Origin: Oxalobacter formigenes
Lineage (GTDB): Bacteria > Pseudomonadota > Gammaproteobacteria > Burkholderiales > Burkholderiaceae_D
NCBI GenBank assembly: GCA_019424645.1
Contig: JAHYZB010000060.1
Coordinates: forward strand, 1-30,303
DNA: 30,303 bases
Reading direction: 5' to 3'
Both the position numbers and the translations under genes were made by a program. This document shows, piece after piece, positions 1 through 7,000 of the stretch. Positions within the stretch are counted from its first letter, which is position 1. Every line of letters starts with the position of its first letter. The notes beneath the pieces were generated by a model. It saw only the letters and a program-made list of their open reading frames with translations, was not told the DNA's origin and did not search any database.

Positions 1-2260
1 CTTGCTTTTTTTCGGCAGCTGTCTCGATTGGCGGGATTTCGACAAGCGGCATTTCCGGCATGGTTTTTCCGGTTTGGGGTGTATCGTCAAGCACATCGAT
101 TGAGGACGAAAGAGATTTTGGAGCCGGTTTCACGTCTTCAATCAATTCCTTTTGCAATGCCGCATCGTAGGTTTTTGCAAGGCATTGCTGGGCACCGAAT
201 GCCACCTGTTTTTTGCGTAGTTTACGCCGTTTATAGGTTCCGTTCGGTTGCAGTTCCCATGAATTCGTATTGTCTTTCAGGTAGTATTTGAGACCTTCTT
301 CCATGACCCTTTTTTTCAGCGCCGGATCAAGAACCGGACAGGCGACTTCAATCCGTCTGAACAGGTTACGTGCCATCCAGTCTGCACTGGAAATGTACAG
401 GTCGTGTTTCAGGTCGTTCCTGAAATAATAGATGCGTTCGTGTTCGAGGAAACGACCGATAATGGAACGGACGCGAATATTTTCCGACAGGCCCGGGACG
501 CCCGGACGCAAGGCGCAGGCACCTCGCACGATCAGCTCGATTTTCACACCTGAAGCAGACGCCAGATAGAGTGCACGGATAACGGATTCGTCGATAAGTG
601 AATTCATTTTTGCGACGATTCTGGCAGGACGGCCTGCTCGGGCGATGCGGATTTCATTTAAAATCGCGCGAATCAGATTCCTGTGAAGGGTGAATGGAGC
701 CAGCCATAAATGTTCCAGTTTTTTCGGTTTCGTCAGGCTTGTCAAATGCATGAAAACTTCGCTCACCTCGTTGGTAATCTGCGGATGGGCGGTCAGGATG
801 CCGAAATCGGTATAGATCTTGGTCGTGGCCGGATGGTAATTGCCTGTGCCAAGGTGTGCGTAATTCCTGAATGCGCCGTTTTCACGGCGGATGACCAGAG
901 CCAGTTTAGCGTGCGTTTTCAGACCCATTACCCCGTAAACCACCTGGGCGCCAGCCTGTTCAAGCTGTTGAGCCCAGTCAATATTCTGTTCTTCGTCGAA
1001 ACGGGCTTTCAGCTCGACAATGACGACGACTTCCTTGCCCTTGTTTGCGGCATCCATCAGGGCTTGTATCAGAGCTGACGTCACTCCTGCACGGTAAATG
1101 GTTTGTTTGATCACGACGACGTCAGGGTCTTCAGCGGCTGCACGGACGAAATCGACAACAGTCTGGAACGACTGGAAAGGATGGTGGAGAAGAATATCCT
1201 TCTTTTTCAGTGTGTCGAAAAGACATGCGTCGTTTTGCGCGTCCGGGGCGATTGAAGCCTGATAGGGCGGAAAATACATCGACGGCGTTTTGACGAAATT
1301 GAAGATTTCGGAAAGGCGTACCATATTCACCGGGCCATTGACACGGTACATGTGGCTTTCATCCAGATTGAATTCGTTCAACAGGAATCTGGCCAGATCG
1401 TCAGGACAGTTTCTGGCGATTTCGAGTCGGACGGCCGCTCCGAAATGTCGGTTTTGAAGGCTGACCTGCAGGGCTTCCCGGAGATTCTTGACTTCTTCTT
1501 CATCGACCCACAAATCGCTGTCACGAGTAACGCGGAATTGTGAGTAGGCGATCACTTCGCGTTCAGGGAAGAGATCGGATATATGGGCATGGATGATCGA
1601 AGTCAGCAAGCAGAATGTATAACCGTCTTCCGACAATTCATCTGGCAGTTTGATGACTCGCGGAAGAACCCGGGGTGCCTTGACAATGGCGATGGCACTC
1701 CCCCGCCCGAATGCGTCCTTGCCAGCAAGAGAAATGATGAAGTTCAGGCTTTTATTGGCGACTTGCGGGAAAGGATGCGCCGGGTCCAGAACAATAGGTG
1801 TCAACAGCGGACGGATCTGGCTTTCGAAATACGACTTGACCCACGCACGTTGTGCTTCTGTCCGATTATTGTGGCTGACGATATGAATACCGTTTTTTGC
1901 CAGTTTGGGCAGGATCTTGCGATTCAGAATGGCGTACTGGTAATCGACCAGTGAATGACACTGGACGCCGATTTTATTGAGCAGGCTGTTAGCGCTGACG
2001 GAAACAGGGCTGTCCGTTGTCTGGCGTGCATGCAGGCTGGAAACACGGATCTCGAAAAACTCGTCCAGGTTGCTGCTGCCGATACACAGATATCTTAACC
2101 TTTCCAGCAATGGAAGGCTTTCGTCTTCCGCCTGTGCCACGACTCTGCGGTTGAATTCCAGCAGGGACAGGTCACGGTTCAAATAAAGGTTCGGTTCAAG
2201 GGAACCTGTAGGCAGATTCTGAATGGGTTTTGTCACCGGTGATGCACTTTGAGAAGGCAC
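1..2260 (-). CDS. ppk1: Polyphosphate kinase PPK1 (3' end beyond window)
   Basis: Makes inorganic polyphosphate from the gamma-phosphate of ATP, reversibly; membrane-associated. The minus-strand frame is open from 2260 to the window edge (753 codons). The N-terminal domain begins LNRDLSLLEFNRRV and SSNLDEFFEIRVSSLHARQ, both typical of PPK1. The KTHAKL motif (His450 in this numbering) carries the histidine that is autophosphorylated in the family, followed by HLGTGNYH and later by FLEHERIYYFRND and SADWMARN. The start is GTG at 2260, with AGGA seven bases upstream and a well-placed promoter; no ATG fits the conserved N-terminus. PPK1 proteins usually end near residue 690. Here the frame continues at least 59 residues past the usual QQ-L end, as a Pro/Ser/Thr/Glu-rich tail that runs off the window. 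Likely phosphate-regulated (see the promoter entry). Confidence 0.97.
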   Translation of the reverse strand, partial: MPSQSASPVTKPIQNLPTGSLEPNLYLNRDLSLLEFNRRVVAQAEDESLPLLERLRYLCIGSSNLDEFFEIRVSSLHARQTTDSPVSVSANSLLNKIGVQCHSLVDYQYAILNRKILPKLAKNGIHIVSHNNRTEAQRAWVKSYFESQIRPLLTPIVLDPAHPFPQVANKSLNFIISLAGKDAFGRGSAIAIVKAPRVLPRVIKLPDELSEDGYTFCLLTSIIHAHISDLFPEREVIAYSQFRVTRDSDLWVDEEEVKNLREALQVSLQNRHFGAAVRLEIARNCPDDLARFLLNEFNLDESHMYRVNGPVNMVRLSEIFNFVKTPSMYFPPYQASIAPDAQNDACLFDTLKKKDILLHHPFQSFQTVVDFVRAAAEDPDVVVIKQTIYRAGVTSALIQALMDAANKGKEVVVIVELKARFDEEQNIDWAQQLEQAGAQVVYGVMGLKTHAKLALVIRRENGAFRNYAHLGTGNYHPATTKIYTDFGILTAHPQITNEVSEVFMHLTSLTKPKKLEHLWLAPFTLHRNLIRAILNEIRIARAGRPARIVAKMNSLIDESVIRALYLASASGVKIELIVRGACALRPGVPGLSENIRVRSIIGRFLEHERIYYFRNDLKHDLYISSADWMARNLFRRIEVACPVLDPALKKRVMEEGLKYYLKDNTNSWELQPNGTYKRRKLRKKQVAFGAQQCLAKTYDAALQKELIEDVKPAPKSLSSSIDVLDDTPQTGKTMPEMPLVEIPPIETAAEKKQ

Positions 2261-2291
2261 GAGTTATCCTGATCTTGGTCGCTATTCTTTT

Positions 2292-2325
2292 ATGATAACA
2301 AAAAAATATGACGTAATTATGACGA
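2292..2325 (-). promoter_or_regulatory. Pho-box promoter of ppk1
   Basis: On the minus strand TCGTCATAATTACGTCAT (2325 to 2308) holds two GTCAT half-sites exactly 11 bp apart, with an A/T-rich linker. This is the PhoB box layout (nnGTCATAWWTnnGTCAT). A -10 hexamer TATCAT (2297 to 2292) lies 10 bp after the box, as in PhoB-activated promoters that lack a normal -35. Transcription would start near 2285, leaving a leader of about 25 nt before the GTG start. Family knowledge: ppk is a Pho-regulon gene in several proteobacteria. The assignment to PhoB is inferred. Confidence 0.7.
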
Positions 2326-2354
2326 AAGTCGGTTTGAAGAGTATGAATTGAGGT

Positions 2355-2405
2355 ATTGAAAGGCATGAATTTTCCCTAAGAGGAAGATTGAATGCCATTT
2401 TCAAT
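2355..2405. repeat. Long imperfect extragenic palindrome
   Basis: ATTGAAAGGCAT (2355-2366) pairs with ATGCC plus TTTCAAT (2392-2396 and 2399-2405), giving a 12-bp stem with a 2-nt bulge. Inside it ATTTTCC (2369-2375) pairs with GGAAGAT (2382-2388) around a 6-nt loop. The structure sits between the hsp20 terminator and the ppk1 promoter. It could be a back-up terminator, a REP-like element or an mRNA structure. No second copy was seen in this window. Confidence 0.45.
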
Positions 2406-2434
2406 AAAAAAGGCACCTGCATGAAACAGATGCC
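2406..2434 (-). terminator. Rho-independent terminator of hsp20
   Basis: On the minus strand GGCATCTG (2434-2427) pairs with CAGGTGCC (2419-2412), with one G-T pair and a 7-nt loop. A run of six T (2411-2406) follows directly. It lies 22 nt after the hsp20 stop codon. Confidence 0.8.
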
Positions 2435-2456
2435 GTAAAAAGAGGAAAAAGAAGAG

Positions 2457-2906
2457 CTAATTCACTGTCAGCCGTGTTTTTGTCGAACCCGGTTTTTTGG
2501 GCAGTTTCAATTCCAGCACACCATTCTTATAGGTTGCCTCGGCTTTGGATTCATCCACTTCCTGTGCCAGCGCAAAGCTTCGTGATTGCATCCCGTAATA
2601 GCGTTCGTTACGTACAGTCTTGCCGTTTTCTTCCCGGTTTTCTTCTTTCTTCAGCTCGTATTCGATCGTAACAAAATTTCCCTCAACGGTTACCTTGATA
2701 TCATCTTTTGGAACTCCGGGAGCATCGGCTTTGACAACATAAGCATCGTCGGTTTCGGAAACGTCGATTTTGATGCGTGGTTCCGGTTCCCAACTGCTCC
2801 ATGGGGCGCTTAAACGGAAGTTATTGAAAAAGTCATCCATATTTCGCATGGGTTCAAAGCGTGAAATTTCACTGAATGGATGGATATTTGAAAGATTGTT
2901 TGCCAT
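2457..2906 (-). CDS. Hsp20/alpha-crystallin small heat-shock protein
   Basis: ATP-independent holdase chaperone that binds unfolding proteins in the cytoplasm and passes them to Hsp70/ClpB. It has 149 residues, a normal size for bacterial Hsp20. The alpha-crystallin domain spans roughly residues 43-140, with ADAPGVPKDDIKVTVEGN near its start and the signature GVLELKLPKK near its end. The C-terminal RLTVN supplies the [I/L/V]-x-[I/L/V] contact used in oligomer assembly. ATG at 2906 has AGGAG seven bases upstream. It is a single-gene unit with its own terminator. A clear sigma-32 promoter was not found; a palindrome at 2961-2970 may be regulatory. Confidence 0.95.
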   Translation of the reverse strand: MANNLSNIHPFSEISRFEPMRNMDDFFNNFRLSAPWSSWEPEPRIKIDVSETDDAYVVKADAPGVPKDDIKVTVEGNFVTIEYELKKEENREENGKTVRNERYYGMQSRSFALAQEVDESKAEATYKNGVLELKLPKKPGSTKTRLTVN

Positions 2907-2960
2907 GGGTATCTCCTGACTTTAGGGCCTGTCACGCATTAAAAGGGCAATTCATGTAAG

Positions 2961-2970
2961 GGAATATTCC
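2961..2970. promoter_or_regulatory. Palindrome upstream of hsp20
   Basis: GGAATATTCC is a perfect 10-bp palindrome flanked by GTAAG on the left and TTAC on the right. It lies about 55 bp upstream of the hsp20 start, where a promoter or operator would be expected. No known heat-shock operator (CIRCE, sigma-32 box) matches it. Confidence 0.25.
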
Positions 2971-3073
2971 TTACTTAAAAGATAACGTTTCTGTTTTCAT
3001 GGTTTTTGACCGTGCTCAAAAATGCAAATGTGAAAAAGCAAAAGAAAACCAGAGTTTTTTGCAAAAAAAAGGG

Positions 3074-3102
3074 ACAAAGTTATTGTTGTTCCGGAACTTT
3101 GT
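3074..3102. repeat. Hairpin left of the transposase-like gene
   Basis: ACAAAGTT (3074-3081) and AACTTTGT (3095-3102) are perfect 8-bp inverted arms around a 13-nt loop. The left arm is part of GGGACAAAGT (3071-3080), a one-mismatch copy of the GGGACATAGT repeat at 3114. It may be subterminal structure of the flanking element. Confidence 0.45.
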
Positions 3103-3113
3103 GTTTAATATTG

Positions 3114-3123
3114 GGGACATAGT
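3114..3123 (+). repeat. Left inverted repeat of a RAYT-like element
   Basis: GGGACATAGT is matched perfectly in reverse complement at 3903-3912. The two copies bracket the transposase-like gene at 3159-3854, with about 35 nt on the left and 48 nt on the right. The A/T-rich DNA outside each arm is also similar. Together they define a candidate element of 799 bp. Confidence 0.6.
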
Positions 3124-3158
3124 TGTAAAAAGTTGGTTTCATTTATCGGGAGAGATTT

Positions 3159-3854
3159 ATGGCACGTTCCGCACGACTGGTTTTGCCCGGTCAGCCCCAT
3201 CATATATATCAACAGGGAAATAACAGGCAGACTGTATTTTTCGACAAGGAAGATTTCGACACATTTTTGAACTGGGTTAAAGAATCGTCGAGGCAGTTCA
3301 AAGTCGATGTTCATGCATACGTCCTTTTGCACAATGCGTTTCACCTGCTGGCAACCCCGGCGGATGAAATCGGGCTGGCCCGCATGATGCAATGGATTGG
3401 ACGTTATTATGTGCCTTATTTCAACAGGAAATACAAACGGTCGGGAACACTTTGGGAAGGGCGATTCAAGACATCGGTTGTCGATGCGGACAATTGTCTG
3501 CTTGAATGCAGCCGCTTTATCGAGCAGAAGCCAATACAGGAGGGACTGGTTGCCAGACCGGAAGAATATGAATGGTCAAGCTATGCCCATCATGTTGGTA
3601 TCAAACCTGATCCGGTTATCCGGGATCATGCCGTTTACTGGAATCTGGGAAATACGCCATTTGCGAGGGAACTTGTCTACAAGGAATTCTTCGATCGTAT
3701 TGACCATTGGGAAAACGGAAAACTGGAGCGGATTCTGATGTCGGGATGGCCGTTCGGCCTGGAAGATTTCAAAAAACAACTTGAAATTCAAACCGAGCGG
3801 CAATTCAGAATGGGAAAACGAGGGCGGCCGCAGAAAAATAATTCCAATTCATAG
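3159..3854 (+). CDS. Y1/REP-associated transposase-like protein, active site apparently lost
   Basis: Belongs to the Y1 transposase family (IS200-like, RAYT group): it has MARSARLVLPGQPHHIYQQG at the start, GTLWEGRFK at 96-104 and EWSSYAHHVG at 138-147, all typical. It has 231 residues and no frameshift. The tail holds KRGRPQK (220-226), an AT-hook-like motif common in this subgroup. The odd part is the active site. The usual MPNHxHLL is LHNAFHLL here, so the first His of the HUH motif is Ala60. The usual RYIxLNP is RFIEQKP, so the catalytic Tyr is Phe120. Single-strand DNA cleavage is therefore unlikely. The gene may be decaying, or kept as a DNA-binding protein. ATG at 3159 has GGGAG upstream. 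Confidence 0.9.
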   Translation: MARSARLVLPGQPHHIYQQGNNRQTVFFDKEDFDTFLNWVKESSRQFKVDVHAYVLLHNAFHLLATPADEIGLARMMQWIGRYYVPYFNRKYKRSGTLWEGRFKTSVVDADNCLLECSRFIEQKPIQEGLVARPEEYEWSSYAHHVGIKPDPVIRDHAVYWNLGNTPFARELVYKEFFDRIDHWENGKLERILMSGWPFGLEDFKKQLEIQTERQFRMGKRGRPQKNNSNS

Positions 3855-3902
3855 TCATTTTTTCATAATTTTCTTTTAATGCTTTGTTATTTAATAATAT
3901 TT

Positions 3903-3912
3903 ACTATGTCCC
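3903..3912 (-). repeat. Right inverted repeat of a RAYT-like element
   Basis: ACTATGTCCC is the exact reverse complement of the left copy at 3114-3123. A second motif, ACTCTGACCC, follows at 3951-3960. I recall similar GGGTCAGAGT motifs near other genes of this family, but cannot check this here. Confidence 0.6.
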
Positions 3913-4042
3913 TATTATATATTGATATTTTTTGCTGATATATTTAAATGACTCTGACCCTTTTTATTTTTGTTGCCAGGATAAAAAAAGCGGTTTATTC
4001 TTTTTGTACAGGTTAATAAAAAAATTGCAAAAAGAGGTCATT

Positions 4043-7000
4043 ATGTGTGCGCAAGGTTTATATCGCTCCTCATTTGAACACGATGCCTGCGGCGTCGGTT
4101 TTGTCGCTCATATCAAAGGGGTCAAGAGCCATTCGATTGTCGAACAGGGACTTCTTATCCTTAAAAATCTCGATCATCGCGGTGCTGTCGGTGCCGACAA
4201 GATGATGGGGGATGGCGCAGGTATCCTGATCCAGATACCTGACCAGTATTTTCGTGATGAGATGGCAAAGCAGGGTATCAGTCTGCCTCCTCCGGGAGAA
4301 TACGGCGTGGGCATGATTTTCCTGCCGAAAGAACATGCCTCACGTCTGGCCTGCGAAAAGGAAATCGAACGAGCTGTGCGCGCTGAAAAGCAGGTGGTTC
4401 TTGGCTGGCGTGACGTTCCGGTCAATACTGAACTCCTGATGTCGGAAAAGGCAAGGGAAAAAGAGCCTGTCATCCGCCAGATTTTCATCGGACGCGGTCC
4501 TGACATCATGGTAACCGATGCACTGGAACGGAAACTGTTCGTCATTCGCAAGGCAGCGGGCCATGCGATTCAGGGGCTTGACCTGAAGCATTGCAAGGAA
4601 TTTTTCGTACCTTCCATGTCGGCAAGAACAATCGTGTACAAAGGGCTTTTGCTGGCCGATCAGGTACAGGGCTATTATCTCGACTTGCAGGATGAACGCT
4701 GTGTGTCGGCTTTGGCGCTCGTTCACCAGCGCTTTTCGACAAATACATTTCCGGAGTGGCCACTCGCTCACCCGTACCGCCTGATTGCGCATAATGGCGA
4801 GATCAATACGGTCAAGGGAAATTTCAACTGGTTCCGTGCACGTGAAGGGCTGATGAATTCAGCTGTTCTGGGTGAAGACCTTCAAAAACTGTATCCGCTC
4901 ATGTATGAAGACCAGTCTGATACGGCTTGTTTCGACAATGCGCTTGAGTTGCTTGTCATGTCCGGTTATCCGCTGGCACATGCCATGATGATGATGATTC
5001 CTGAGGCATGGGAAAACCACAAGCTCATGGAAGACAACCGGCGCGCTTTTTATGAATACCACGCCGCCATGATGGAACCATGGGATGGCCCTGCGGCGAT
5101 TGCTTTTACAGACGGTCGCCAGATCGGTGGATTGCTGGACAGGAATGGTTTGCGTCCTGCCCGTTATGTCGTCACCGATGACGATCTGGTTGTCATGGCT
5201 TCTGAAACGGGCGTATTGCCGATTCCGGAATCGCACATTATCAAGAAATGGCGTTTACAGCCCGGGAAGATGTTTTTGATTGATCTGGACGCAGGACGGA
5301 TTATTGACGATAGCGAAATCAAAAGCATTTACGCGAATGCAAGACCATATCGTGCATGGATCAATTCGGTCTGCATTCGTCTGCACGAGCTGAAAGAACA
5401 CGCTCATGACCTCTTCCAGTCTTCAGTGCCCCTGCTGGATCGGCAACAGGCTTTCGGCTTTACACAGGAAGACCTGAAAATGCTTCTGTCTCCAATGGCA
5501 ATGAACGGGGAAGAGGCAATCGGGTCAATGGGTAACGATGCCCCTCTGGCTGTTTTATCGCACCATTCAAAACCTTTATACAATTACTTTCGCCAGTCTT
5601 TTGCGCAGGTGACGAATCCGCCGGTTGATCCGATCCGTGAAGAAATCATCATGTCTCTGCTGTCATATATCGGTCCGAAACCGAACCTGCTGGATACGAA
5701 TAACGTGAATCCTCCGATGAGGCTGGAAGTGACACAGCCGGTTCTGGGATTTGCCGAAATGGCGAGTATCCGGAATATCGATGCCTATACAAACGGCAAA
5801 TTCCGTTCTTATGAACTGAATGTCTGTTACCCGGTTTCATGGGGGAAAATCGGTATCGAGGCCCATCTGGCATCCCTCTGTGCCGAAGCGGTCGATGCCG
5901 TGAAATCCGGTCATAATATCCTGATCGTCTCCGATCGCCTGATCGGGCCGGACAAGCTTGCCATTCCGGCGCTTCTGGCAACGTCGGCCATTCATCAGGA
6001 TCTTGTCGCGAGGGGATTGCGCGCTTCTACGGGGCTGGTCGTTGAAACCGGATCGGCTAAGGAAACACATCATTTTGCCCTGCTGGCAGGATACGGTGCT
6101 GAAGCGGTTCATCCTTATCTGGCTCTGGAAACCGTTTCGGAGTTGGCACCGAAACTGTCGGCTGACCTGACGCAGGAAAAAGCACAAGCCAATTTCATCA
6201 AGGCGGTCGATAAAGGCCTGATGAAAATCATGTCGAAAATGGGGATTGCGACATATCGCTCTTACTGCGGCGCACAGATTTTCGAGGCTGTTGGCTTGTC
6301 CAGTACACTGGTCGACAAATATTTCAAGGGCACGGTTTCCAGTGTCGAGGGAATCGGCGTTTTTGAAGTCGCTGAAGAATCATTGCGCTTGCACCAGGAA
6401 GCATTCGGCCGCCATCAGCAGCCGGTGCGTTTTCTGGATGTCGGTGGCGAGTACGCTTTCCGCCATCAGGGGGAAGAGCATATGTTCACGCCGGATGCAA
6501 TTGCCAAATTGCAGCATTCAACGAGATCGAACAATTATGCAACGTACAAGGAGTATGCCCAGATCATTAATGACCAGTCCCGTCGCCAGATGACTCTGCG
6601 TGGATTGTTCGAATTCAGAATCGATCCGGTACATGCCATTTCTATCGATGAAGTCGAACCAGCGAAAGAAATCGTCAGGCGGTTTGCGACAGGTGCGATG
6701 TCACTGGGATCGATCAGTACGGAAGCACACACTTCGCTTGCCATTGCAATGAACCGCATCGGCGGCAAATCCAATACCGGTGAAGGAGGCGAAGACCCGA
6801 GACGATATGAGAACGAACTGGCGGGCATTCCGATCAGAAACGGCGAAAAACTGTCGTCGATTCTGGGCAAGGATCGGGTCGTTTCCGATATTGAACTGAA
6901 AGAAGGCGATTCACTGCGTTCAAAAATCAAACAGGTCGCGTCAGGCCGTTTTGGCGTCACGGCGGAATATCTGAACTCTGCCGATGAAATCCAGATCAAG

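Noticed and set aside
2907..3000. Sigma-32 promoter or CIRCE operator upstream of hsp20
   Set aside because: No CTTGAA/CCCCAT pair at proper spacing and no TTAGCACTC repeat; only an unrelated palindrome was seen.
3932..4042. Upstream in-frame extension of GltB
   Set aside because: AT-rich sequence between the right inverted repeat and the gene; the family N-terminus with the Cys16 nucleophile begins at 4043.
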